A stretch of 64,000 nt of DNA from Tethya wilhelma (lineage: Eukaryota; Porifera; Demospongiae; Tethyida; Tethyidae). The DNA is taken from contig CAXIPT010000002.1 of the NCBI GenBank assembly GCA_964030475.1, forward strand, positions 10,998,678 to 11,062,677, in the 5' to 3' direction. The notes beneath the pieces were generated by a model, which saw only the letters and a list, made by a program, of their open reading frames with translations, was not told the DNA's origin and did no database searches. The position numbers and the translations under genes were made by a program. Below are positions 24,093-36,179 of the stretch, piece by piece. Within the stretch, counting starts at the first letter, position 1. Each line of letters starts with the position of its first letter.

Positions 24093-25911
24093 ATGATGGT
24101 GGCGTTGCACTTGAAAGTTGGACTGTGTCTATTAGCAGCCAGTCTACTAGCACGGCTGAGACTATCAGAGGCTGGCTACCAGCCAGTCTACGGCGTGCAG
24201 TCGGAAGTGATATTCAGCAACGGATGTAAGCACACAAAATAATACCAAGTTTAATTTTGTGGTGTGTGTACAAAATTGTCAGCATACTAGCCTGTTGCTT
24301 TGACACTAAACAGAGTAAATATTTGACAATCGAAACTCTGTGGTGGAGTACAATGACATGACACTGTTTCCTGCAGATCACTCGAAGTGATTAGAGATCT
24401 GTGAAAAACAGCTGTTTCATAATTGGGATGTTTTGCAAGGCTACTAATTGCCTCCAGTATGAAGAGAATGTATAGTGTTGAGTAGATGACTAGAATATAC
24501 CCCATTGACACTTTACCCTCCAGTTGTAATAGACCTATTGGGCATCACATTTCTCTACTCAGCACAGAATTAGCACTAGTTGTGAGATTCATCATACCTT
24601 GAATGTTTGACAGTGCTAGTTATATAATGCCAGTGATTGTGGAATCATAAACTGCACAGCCACTACTATCCTTGCTGGTCACTGTGCTGTCTATTTGGCT
24701 GACACAGCCCTCTCATATGGAGTGGGCAGTGTCATGATATGTAGACTATGGTTGCTATCTTCATCCTATAATGGAGCTACAGCACTCTGTTGGCAATATT
24801 ATGTCTGTTCTCAGTATATGCCAGCTCTAATAGTAATTGACCTAATGGTGTAGCACAACATAACTGTGGCCAATCTTCTCCCATAGCTGTCTTGTCTCTC
24901 TCACTAAATGACATTGTTGTCTTGTTTGATAACCAACTGCTGATGGATGTTGTCTCATCAGCTGATTCACTTTAAGCCTTGTTCTTTACCTAATCACTAT
25001 TGTTATTGCATTTGGTGACTGTGTGTGCACATGATGTTATCAACACCACCACCCATGCATACACACATACACACTTGGCTACAGCGTCTATCTTGTTTCC
25101 AAGGGAACCCGTCATCAATGAAGTAGACTACCAATTTTTCTTCAGTGAACTCAACTTCAATGCTGTCTCTGGGAGATTGCTAACTGGAGCAGCGTATGTT
25201 TACTACCTAGCTCTTAATGTGGTTCATATTTAGCTTGGATTGTGGTCTGTATAGTTACAGCACTGCATGTGATGTGGGTGTGAATGGTGTGTGTTTACTC
25301 AGCACCTGATTTGGATTCCACATTTATACATTAATGTTTGAAGACAATACAATAATTATGACATAATATGGCAATCGTATTCATGACTTGGATTAGCTAG
25401 AGACAAACTGTCAGCCTTGGTGATGCCATGAATATTTATACTGACACCTTTAAACTAACCTCTAAGTTAATTTTCTTCTCTATGTATGCAGAGATACACT
25501 TCATCTGTTTGATCTAGAGCTGAATCCTCTGGTGAACTACACCTGGTCCACTGACACAGCTGCCAGAGACTCTTGCATCAATGGCAACAGCAACCCTGTA
25601 AGAGAGGAGAGAAGGAGGGAGGAAGGGAGAGAGGGAGAGAGAGAGAGGGGGAGGGAGAGAGGGAGAGAGAGAGAGGGGAGGGATAATATTTATTATCATC
25701 CTTTTATGTCACATAAGCAGACTTACAAAAATTTACATACAATCTTGCTAAAGGGTATTATATTGACACCTAAACTACACAAATGCTACAAGGGAAACAG
25801 TACACCTCTGTTCAACAACATTATCAGTTACATCTTCCCTCCTCTAGAACTATGCCTGTCGTAATCATATTCGAGTGTACAAGGCCTTCCCTTCCAATGC
25901 CACCTTGCTGN

Positions 25912-25954
<43 letters not shown>

Positions 25955-28900
25955 TGTCCTAGTGTTACTCAAATGGCTGTGGACACTGTGTGTGTTGTAA
26001 GAAGTGCAGATCAAACAGAATGTCTTAATCAAGATGTTCTCTTCCTAGGAACAGGTAAAAAAGAGTGGTAATGATTAGGTCACATAGCCAACCTGATTAT
26101 AGCTATTGTGTCTGGTCCTGCAGACAATGGTAAAGTGTTGAAGGTGGTATTTGCTACCATTAGTGGAAATGACTTTGATCCAATTGTGGCTGAAGAGATT
26201 CAGGTATAATGCATTCACATGCACATATACATTCATTACTGCAATTAATTCTATCATTTTCTTTTATTCTACACTCCATGTAGCTGGATGATGGTAATGC
26301 TGTGAACAGACTCAGTATTCAGGTACAGTTGCCATAGTTACTGGACTCCAAACATAATATTAAATTTTATGTACATGGTCACATGATGTATTGTGTGCAG
26401 GAGGACAGTTCAAACACAAAGTACCTCTATGTGAGCACATTCTCACGGATCTATCGCCTCCCTCTAGAAAGATGTGCAAGGTTTCAAGATGACTGCAAGT
26501 AATTCTTATCCTTATCTTTAAGGACGTCCATGTTGTTTCAGCTACTCCATATTATTGTAGTGCTTGCATTGGTTCCCGTGATCCTTACTGCGTGTGGAAC
26601 ACCACCAACCTTCAGTGTCAGCCCAGCCCACTGAGTGCTGCCAATGAGAGCACATCCAGTGTGCCCAACGAGTGAGTGAATTGATGTGGTGTGTTTTTAA
26701 AATGATTATCTTTTGGCCATGGTTTATTGTTGAAGGTTGAAGCAGAATGTTCACTCAGGAACAGTTAGTAATGTCTGCAATCGTAAGTTTAGAATTATTG
26801 ATAAGGTTAAAGATTTGAATTGGTTTCTTTTTTCACTTCATCAGGTGTTGAGTTCGCCTTTGGTAGTTTAAGCTACAACATCAGTGAGAGTGCTAGTTCA
26901 GTGGCAGTAACAATTGTGTCCTCTGCTAGCGGAGCTGATGCCAGTGGTCTGGTGGAGGTGACCACTCAGGCGGGAACTGCTACCCCAGGTGAGCTGGGTG
27001 TCTCTGTGGAGTCAGTAGACGTACCGTATATATATATAGCATAAAAATTTGGTGGATTGGCAGTTTGGTAAGGACCACTAATATTAAATTCATGAAGGTC
27101 ATTTTGTGCAGCACATATGGAATATGTGTATTACTGCATGCGCTACCGCCTAATCTGCCGATCATGAACTTTTTAACAATCTGCCAAATTTTATTCCCAC
27201 CAATATTTTGTACTATATGGTATTCTACTCATGTTTGAGGTTTGTTCCTCCAATGCACATACTCTTTAAGATGGGTCGTACCCAGACTATACTGATACTA
27301 TTCAAACTGTGATGTTTGCTACTGGGGAGAACACAGCAATGGTTAGTGTTGCTCTGGTCACTGATGAAGTGTTTGAAGGAGCCAATGAGCAGTTCACTGT
27401 GAGACTGAGAGCAACAGGAGCAGGTCTCGTTACCTTGACAACACCCAATGAAGCCACCATTACGATCATAGAAGATGACAGTAAGCAACAACTCTGTGAT
27501 CAAGCATGTTGTATCACTTTGGAGATAATCAATCATTAATGTGTGTTTGTATAATTATCTGCAGCTGTGACAATAGGGTTTGAATCCACAGCAGTGGCAG
27601 CCATGGAGGAAGAGGGTTATGTCAACATCACACTGGTGAAGATGGGAGATAGTTTAGTGGAGAATTGCATCCAGTTCACCACAAGTGACTCATCTGCATT
27701 AGGTGTGCCAGGAACACCCACACTCTCATTTCTACCGTATAGCCGGAAAATTTGGCGAGAATTAAATTTGGCGGATTGAGCGCTATACGGTATATAGTAT
27801 GTTGCAATTAACTTCTTTTTTTTCTCCTTTCTTTTCACTCCAATTATGTTCAGCTGGAATTGATTATGTGCCGACCACCCGTGAGGTAACATTTGCTCCA
27901 GGAGGAGATGCTGAGCAGACGGTCATAGTTCCTCTCTTTAACAATGATATCACTGAAACTACACGAACTTTCACCTCGCTCCTTACACCACAGTGTGCTG
28001 GAATCAGTGTTGCTATGGAAACCAGAATGACGACTACATCAATCCTTGATGATGACTGTAAGCTACATATATATACAATATATTTTATAATTTTGTGAAC
28101 AAATAATCTGAATTATTCATTAAATATATATTGCTCTGCATGTGTTCTCTCCACATATACAGCTGTGATAGTCCAGTTCACCAATTCAACCTTCACGGTA
28201 ACAGAAGGAGCCTCCAGTTGTGTCCCAGTCACAATCTCCAAGTCTGGTCCCACTTTGCTGGACTTTTCTCTTCAAATCACAACCACCACTGGCTCAGCAG
28301 GTAGCTAACCTACTAGCTGCTGAATGTACATTAAATTTTTAATAAAATACTTCTTGTTCAGATTCTAATGACTTCAATGGTACATCTTTAAGTGTCAGAC
28401 TGGCAGCTGCTGAGTCTCAGGCTACCCTGTGCATTGGCATAGCAGATGATGATATATTGGAAGGTATTGAGACATTTACTGTGTCCATCTCTCCTCTGGG
28501 TGGTGCTCAACTTGGACTAGTGATTGGGGACAGGGATACAGCTACCGTGGAGATCTTAGAAGATCCTAATGATTGTGAGACTGACTTGAGCTTGTCACAC
28601 AATGTAACATTAAGATGTCACATCTAATATCTTCAGCTGTCTCTCTGTCTTTGGATGAGTCCAGCTACTCTGTCTCTGAGAGTTCTGGGTTTGTGGAGGT
28701 GACATTGATGAAGGAAGGAGAGAGCCAAGTGGATGTCACTGTCACACTCTCAACAACCAACATCAATGCCAATGGTACGTAGCTGCGACAAAAGTTTAAC
28801 TGTTTGTAAACTGTTTATCTTACTGACCCAGCTCCAGGAGACTACTCATTGGTCCAGTCTCAGTGTCTCACTCTCTCTCCCTCGGCCTCCACTCTCACTT

Positions 28901-31900
28901 ATCGCATACCCATTGTTGATGACACTGTTGTGGAAAATACAGAGACCTTCCAGATCGATCTGGCCCAGCTCACTCCTTCAGGTGTCTCCTTGACAACAGC
29001 TACTGCCACTGTTAGCATCGTGGATGATGATAGTAAGACAGTCACAGTGTACATGCTTCAAATGACTCATCTTCACATTAATTTAAAATTTCATATCAAT
29101 TTAAAATATTTGCTTTAGGTGTCTTCATAGTCTTTGCATCTGATTACACTGCTAATGAAGGTGTTGGCGTGGAAAACTTGTCTCTGATCAAACTTGGTTC
29201 TTCAGAAGTTCCTCTAACTGTAACTATATCAACTATCAGTGGATCAGCCAGTGCTAACGAAGACTATGTACCATTGGAAAGTAGAAATGTGACCTTTGGA
29301 CCCTCCGATCAGCAGCAGTTCGTGCCTGTCACAATAGTCGATGATAGTGTCTTTGAGTTGACAGAAAATTTCTCGATTGCTGTGTCAGCATCTTCTCAGC
29401 AGATAGAGACTCCTTCCAACATCACTACAGTAACCATCACAGATGATGAGTGTAAGTTAAATTAGATATGTTCATTGGTGTCAATGGAGTCTGTCTTAAT
29501 AATTATTCTCCTTCTCTCTTGTAGTTATCACCATTGGGTTCTCTTCTGCTCAGTATTCAGTCTCAGAATCAGCAGGCAGTGTTAGTATCAGTGTTAGCAG
29601 AGATATTGACATTGCTGTCCCAATTGCTGTGAGTGTAGTTGCAATGAATGGATCAGCAACAGGTAGGAGTTATATTTTCTTTAATTGTTCTATAATTCCC
29701 TTTGAAAGTTATATAAATAATGGTTTTAGCAGTAACTAATTGGTAGTTTAACTATCAATAATTGTATGCATTGCATGTTCCCACCCACAGAGTCAGCTGA
29801 CTACAGGCTGCTCAACTCTTCCATCATCTTCCCTCCTGGTGGGCCCTCTCAACAAGATGTCATCATGTTGCTAGTAGACAACAGTGCCTTTGAAGGCAGT
29901 GAAGAATTTTCCATCCAACTGATGCTGGAGAAGGACAATGACAGGATCATTATTGATCGAAACAGAGCTACCATTTCCATCACTGATGATGACTGTAGGT
30001 TGGATACATGCATGTCAATTACAAAGTCCAAACAGTGCATTAATCTTTTTCTCAGAGCCTGAAATTGTCCAATTAACTGCTATGCAGGTTTTCAATGTGG
30101 TACTGGACATGTTTGTAATGCATTTAATGTTTTTTTTTCTTCAGCTCTCTCTTTGTCTTTGGATGAGTCCAGCTACTCTGTCTCTGAGAGTTCTGGGTTT
30201 GTGGAGGTGACATTGATGAAGGAAGGAGAGAGTCAAGTGGATGTCACTGTCACACTCTCAACAACCAACATCAGTGCCAATGGTATGTAGCTGGGACAAA
30301 ACTTTAACTGTTTGTAAACTGTTTATCTTACTGACACAGCTCCAGGAGACTACTCATTGGTCCAGTCTCAGTGTCTCACTCTCCCTCCCTCGGTCTCCAC
30401 TCTCACTTATCGCATACCCATTGTTGATGACACTGTTGTGGAGAACACAGAGACCTTCCAGATCAATCTGGCCCAGCCCACTCCTTCAGGTGTCTCCTTG
30501 ACAACAGCTACTGCCACTGTTAGCATCGTGGATGATGATAGTAAGATGATTATTTGCAGTATAATTTTCATCACCCTCAGTCTTGCATGATTCATCATCA
30601 TAATTTATTGTGTAATTCCTTCTTTTTTAGCTGTCATCATTGGGTTTGTGTCGGACTACACTGCTAATGAAGCCATTGGTGTTGTAAACTTGTCTTTGAT
30701 CAAACTTGGTTCTTCAGAAGTTCCTCTAACTGTCACCATATCAACTATCAGTGGATCAGCCATTGCTAATGAAGACTATGTACCATTGGAAAGTAGTGTT
30801 GTGACCTTTGGACCCTCCGATCAGCAGCAGTTCGTGCCTGTCACAATAGTCGATGATAGTGTCTTTGAATTGACAGAGAATTTCTCGATTGCTGTGTCAG
30901 CATCTTCTCAGCAGATAGAGACTACTTCCAACATCACTACGGTAACCATCACAGATGATGAGGGTAAGTTAAATCAGATCAGGTTGTATCAAATGGTGTC
31001 ACTGAGTCAATCTCTGTGTAAATTTTCTCTTACAGTTGTCTTTATTGGGTTCTCACCTGCACTGTATTCAGTCTCAGAATCAGCAGGGAGTGTTAGTATC
31101 AATGTTAGCAGAGATACTGAGATTGCAGTTCCACTGGCTGTGAATGTAGTGGCAATGAATGGGTCAGCTACAGGTAAGATTAATATGGTTCAGTCTTGTA
31201 CATCATACATGATGTAGCTATATTATTTATACAAGTGTGTCCTTACTTGACCACCCACAGAGTCAGCTGACTACAGGCTGCTCAACTCTTCCATCATCTT
31301 CCCTCCTGGTGGGCCCTCTCAACAAGATGTCATCATATTGCTAGTAGACGACAGTGCCTTTGAAGGCAGTGAAGACTTCTCCGTCCAACTGATGCTGGAG
31401 GAGGACAATGATAGGGTCATTATTGATCAAAACAGAGCTACCATTTCTATCACTGATGATGACTGTAAGTTGTTAGCAGACTCCTAGTTCCATGACAGAA
31501 ATTACCTGCATATCACATCCTCACATCTAATATCTTCAGCTGTCTCTCTGTCATTGGATGAGTCCAGCTACTCTGTCTCTGAGAGTTCTGGGTTTGTGGA
31601 GGTGACATTGATGAAGGAAGGAGAGAGCCAAGTGGATGTCACTGTCACACTCTCAACAACCAACATCAGTGCCAATGGTATGTAGCTGCGACAGAAATTA
31701 TTTATTTTATCTTTAACTACCTTTACAATCCAGCTCCAGGAGACTACTCGTTGGTCCAGTCTCAGTGTCTCACTCTCTCTCCCTCGGCCTCCACTCTCAC
31801 TTATCGCATACCCATTGTTGATGACACTGTTGTGGAGAACACAGAGACCTTCCAGATCAATCTGGCTCAGCCCACTCCTTCAGGTGTCTCTCTCACAAAT

Positions 31901-33800
31901 TCTTCTGCCTCTGTTAGTATCGTGGATGATGACAGTAAGTTATAACAACAGACATGCAGTATACTAGCCTCGTTCCCATGGCCCTTCTTGTGCACTTCTG
32001 GCCTTGTTCCCAGGCACCCCTTGCACACTTCCACTTCTGAATCACTACTGGAGAGGGAGCCTGGGAACGAGGCTAACCATCATTTATACATCCATTACTT
32101 TCCTAATTCCTTCTTTGTTAGGTGTCTTCATAGTCTTTGCATCTGATTACACTGCTAATGAAGGTGTTGGCGTGGAAAACTTGTCTCTGATTAAACTTGG
32201 TTCTTCAGAAGTTCCTCTAACTGTCACCATATCAACTATCAGTGGATCAGCCATCGCTAACGAAGACTATATACCATTGGAAGGCAATGTGGTGACCTTT
32301 GAACCCTCCAATCAGCAGCAGTTCGTGCCTGTCACAATAGTCGATGATAGTGTCTTTGAATTGACAGAAAATTTCTCGATTGCTGTGTCAGCATCTTCTC
32401 AGCAGATAGAGACTCCTTCCAACATCACTACGGTAACCATCACAGATGATGAGTGTAAGTTAAATCAGATACGTTAATTTGTATCAATGAAATCAGTGTC
32501 CTTTTTTCTGTCCTACAGTTATCACCATTGGGTTCTCACCTGCACAGTATTCAGTCTCAGAATCAGCAGGAAGTGTTAGTATCAGTGTTAGCAGAGATAC
32601 TGACATTGCTGTCCCAATTGCTATGAGTGTAGTGGCAGTAGATGGATCAGCAACAGGTAAACGTAGCAGGCTCTTATAGCCATCCTTTTTTTGATTCATC
32701 ACTGATTACTGCTGTCTTCTACCATTTGATTCACAGCTTCCTCCATAATGTTCCTGCCTGGAGGACCTCGAGAACAGACCACAAGTGTACCACTTGGAAG
32801 TGGAAGTCCGTCTTCTTTGGTCTATCGATTGAGACTAGCAGACGAAATGGATTCCAGTCGGGTTGGTTTGGATCCAGATATTGCAACTGTCTTAATCATC
32901 CAAGATGGCAGTAAGTTGACTTCATTTCGCTCTCCAGAGAGTCATACATATTTCATCAGTTAGTTGGGATGTGGGCCTCACACATACATAATGCATGAAT
33001 AATACTTGAAATACTGGGATATATTAATACCCTCCACAGGTACAGTGGCCCCTCCCACAGCCATGGACTCCACTGACTTTACCACGAATATAGTAAATGA
33101 ACTTTCAACGACACTTAGTGGACCAGCTATTATTGGTGGTCTAGGAGAGCAGTCAGCAGACGAGATTTATGGTTCATATCGAACGGCATTGGTTATCTTG
33201 GTCATCCTAGTCACTATTATTGTCATCCTGGCAGTCTTGCTGGTCATATCTTGTTGCTTTATTATGAAACAGAGGGGCCATTTGTAAGTTTTGATACTGT
33301 AATGGTTGCCATGTTCTTTGAACATCTACTTTTGCAGGTTCATTGCAGATTTTGATAACTAGCTATGTACATAACTATAGCTAAATACGCAATGTCACAC
33401 ATGTATAACTGATTCTAAAATATCCTCTTTCTATTTCAGCTCAAGAGGGAAGACCCCTGATAAATCTGGTAACCTCCAGCTGCGTCCCATGCAGCCTACC
33501 TCCATTGGGTTCTCCAACCAAGGCTATGAGCCTACGACGCCTGCACTAGACAACCCAATGACCTTTAAACCTGACAATGCATCACCAGCTGAAATAAAGA
33601 AGAAGAAACTGCTTGCAACTAGTAGCATTGAAGCCTCAGGGAATATGGCAGCTGGTGAGGAGAACCAAACCAAGGAAGAAGAACTGCAGGGAACAAAGCC
33701 AGATTTAATACCAGCTGCTGCTGATGGACCTGACAACAGTCTAGCTACTGATAGAGAAGGAACCCATTCACACGACTCTGAAAAAGTTACTAGTCTCTAA
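24093..33800 (+). CDS. Sema-PSI-12x Calx-beta transmembrane receptor
   Basis: Thirty-three exons, about 1,850 aa: 24093..24225, 25085..25193, 25492..25597, 25848..~25910, ~25963..26054, 26124..26203, 26284..26322, 26401..26498, 26561..26671, 26736..26782, 26845..26988, 27271..27480, 27565..27702, 27854..28057, 28163..28300, 28362..28574, 28637..28774, 28832..29032, 29119..29451, 29525..29662, 29791..29994, 30145..30282, 30340..30540, 30631..30963, 31036..31173, 31261..31464, 31540..31677, 31734..31934, 32122..32454, 32519..32656, 32737..32910, 33040..33283, 33440..33800. Order: signal peptide, Sema propeller (LHLFDLELNPL, CRNHIRVYKAF, NGKVLKVVFA), PSI (CIGSRDPYCVW), twelve Calx-beta domains ending in IxDDD or ITDDE, one membrane helix (TALVILVILVTIIVILAVLL) and a tail of about 130 residues. 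Calx-beta exons are all phase 1. The tail has KKKKLL and several acidic stretches but no known enzymatic domain. Sema and PSI suggest a guidance or adhesion receptor. The exon 4 boundary is obscured by an n and a CA run. Confidence 0.87.
25911..25951. repeat. (CA)n run with an ambiguous base at an exon edge
   Basis: An n at 25911 is followed by about 40 bp of CA. It falls where Sema exon 4 should end, hiding the donor site. The real junction is probably a collapsed gtacaca-type donor. Confidence 0.75.
27023..27225. mobile_element. diverged TATAGC-type foldback element
   Basis: Starts accgtatatata and ends ctatatggta, with internal 'aatttggtggattggcag' and 'ctgccaaattt' motifs in inverted orientation. 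It fills the intron inside the first Calx-beta domain of the Sema receptor. Confidence 0.5.
27733..27793. mobile_element. minimal 60-bp TATAGC foldback element
   Basis: Starts taccgtatagc and ends gctatacggta, a perfect 11-bp inverted repeat with about 38 bp between (aaatttggcg, aaatttggcgg). It sits in the intron inside the second Calx-beta domain. Confidence 0.75.
31965..32075. mobile_element. small inverted-repeat element, 'TGGGAACGAGGCTA'
   Basis: tagcctcgttccca (31965-31978) and tgggaacgaggcta (32062-32075) are perfect 14-bp inverted repeats in an intron of the Sema receptor. Single ends of the same type occur at 14498-14512 and 63109-63122. Confidence 0.65.
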
Positions 33801-34057
33801 TTATCCCACATCACACTGATAGTTAAATTTACGTAGAGCATTAGGTATACCCACCAGTAGGTTGATTCTACTGTGTTTTTACTGCTGAGTATGAATATCT
33901 ACTACTTTTTGTATTTTTTATCTCACAAGTTAATTTTTTATTTATGTCTCCGTCCATATTATGAATGACAATGGAAAGAAGCTTTCAAATTTCGCGGGAA
34001 ATCCATTGGTTGCACACGTTGTCTTTTGACGACCTCTTACCAGCTCCTGTCAACATC

Positions 34058-36031
34058 ATGGCAGTTCTGAAGATTGTGTGTTTGGTTCTTCTTCTTCCTT
34101 CCTCGTTGTTGGCGGGAAATTTCACCATTGACTTTGACAAAGACACTTTCATGAAAGATGGCAAGCCGTTCAGGTGAGTTGAGTGTGTGTGTGTGGACTG
34201 ATAAAAATATGATGCTTCTGTGAGAATCAATATCATAGTAATAATGTAACTAAGAATAAAGTAGACCTGGTTTTCCTTTCCCAGATACATCTCTGGTAGT
34301 ATGCATTATAGTCGTGTGCCGTCAGCACTTTGGAGAGATCGCCTTCAGAAGTTTGTAGAAGGAGGTTTGAATGCGGTCCAAACCTATGTCCCTTGGAACT
34401 TTCACGAGGCTGTCTCTGGCTCCTACGACTTTGATGGCGACAAGGATATAGAAACGTTCATCAAAACAGCACAGGAAGTTGGACTGGTAGTCATCTTGAG
34501 GGCTGGGCCATACATCTGTGCCGAGTGGGACATGGGGGGGTTCCCCAGCTGGCTTCTCAATGAAGATAATATTGTCCTCCGATCGTCTGATACGACCTAC
34601 CTCAAGTACGTGGACCGTTGGATGGGTGTTCTCCTTCCAAAGATGAAGCCTCTCCTCTATGAAAATGGTGGTCCTATCATCACAGTCCAGGTGGAGAATG
34701 AGTATGGCAGTTACTACACGTGTGACAAACCTTACCTGAAGCATCTTCACGATCTCTTCCGCAGCCATCTTGGTGACAGTGTCATTCTCTTCACCACTGA
34801 TGGTGCGGGTGCAGGCTACTTGAAATGTGGTGCTGACACGGACTTGTTCTACGCCACAGTCGACTTCGGAATCACCTCAAATCCATCAGGGTACTTTGCA
34901 GCTCAGCGCCAGTACGAGCCTCACGGTCCGCTGGTCAACTCGGAGTTCTACACGGGATGGTTGGACCACTGGGGGCAGTCCCACCAGCGGAGGGACTCGG
35001 ACCAAGTGGCCCACTCGCTGGATGCTATCCTCAAGTTGGGTGCTAATGTGAACATGTACATGTATATCGGTGGAACCAATTTTGGATTTTGGAATGGAGC
35101 AAACGAGTATCTCCCTGTTCCAACGAGCTATGATTACGATGCCCCCCTCACAGAAGCTGGTGACCCCTGGGAGAAATTCACTAAAATCCGCAATGTGATC
35201 AAAACCTATCGCAATGTGCCCGCTACTGTCCCATCCCCTGGTAACAAGTCAGCCTATGGGCCAGTGAAAGCTACGAAGTTTGCCTCTCTCTCTGATAACC
35301 CCCAACTTGTGATGAACGAACAGACCGGAGATAATCCCATCAACATGGAGAAGCTGGGACAAGACTTTGGCTTCATTTGCTACTCCAAAGAGATGACTTC
35401 TGACTCAGAGAAGACAGGCGCGCTGACCATTCATGGCTGCAATGACCGTGCCTCTGTCTACATCGACAAGAAGCTACAAGGAACAGTTTTGAGGGTCCAT
35501 TACGATTCTGATCAGGGTCTGAACGTCTCTCTGCCCAAGGGAAGCTACACTCTCACCATCTTGGTAGAGAACATGGGTCGCATCAACTATGGCTCTCATA
35601 TCAACGACAAGAAGGGGATCCTGGGTGGTGTCTCTCTTGATGGACAACCAGTAACAGGCTCGTGGAAATCACAGCCACTACCTCTCAACAACACAGACAG
35701 CCTCAAATTGTTGCCTGTCACTAGCGATATTGCTCGCTCATTGCCTGCAAATGCTGTATTTTACTCTTTCACTTTCAACATAAATGGAACAGCCAACGAT
35801 ACATTCTTGGACGTCTCCAACTGGAGCAAGGGTGTGGCCTATGTCAACGGGTTCAACATTGGACGGTACTGGCCTGTCCGAGGTCCCCAGAAGACCCTCT
35901 ATGTCCCGGCCTGCCTGCTCAAGTCCAACAGTGATAATGTATTGCTGCTGTTTGAAGTGGATGCTGCACCATGTCCCACAAATTTTGACAAATGTATGGT
36001 GACATTCACCGACACACCCAATATTGGGTAG
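34058..36031 (+). CDS. GLB1: lysosomal/secreted beta-galactosidase (GH35)
   Basis: Two exons, 34058..34173 and 34285..36031, give 620 aa. Signal peptide LKIVCLVLLLPSSLLAG, then a GH35 (beta/alpha)8 barrel with the family segments GLNAVQTYVPWNFHE, RAGPYICAEWDMGG and GGPIITVQVENEYGS (the ENEYG Glu is the expected acid/base) and LVNSEFYTGWLDHWG (Glu of NSEFYTGW is the expected nucleophile). The C-terminal beta-domains end with NGFNIGRYWPVRGPQKTLYVP, typical of GLB1-type enzymes. It should release terminal beta-galactose from glycolipids and glycoproteins in the lysosome or outside the cell. Only one intron, unlike its neighbours. The start is the Met directly before the signal peptide; an upstream in-frame Met at 33965 would bury the signal sequence. 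It is convergent with the following Calx-beta gene, 148 bp apart. Confidence 0.93.
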
Positions 36032-36179
36032 AACAATTAACTGCTTTTGACTTGAGAATATAACAATTGACATTAAATTTTGAGTTATTTTTGTATCTCT
36101 GCTAAAGCTACTATCATTGTCCAGCATTGTGTGTATAATACATGATTGCATTTAATGTGTATTGAGTTAATATTAATAT

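Noticed and set aside
33965..34057. Upstream in-frame Met for beta-galactosidase
   Set aside because: Using it would place about 30 polar residues before the signal peptide; the Met at 34058 gives a normal secretory start.
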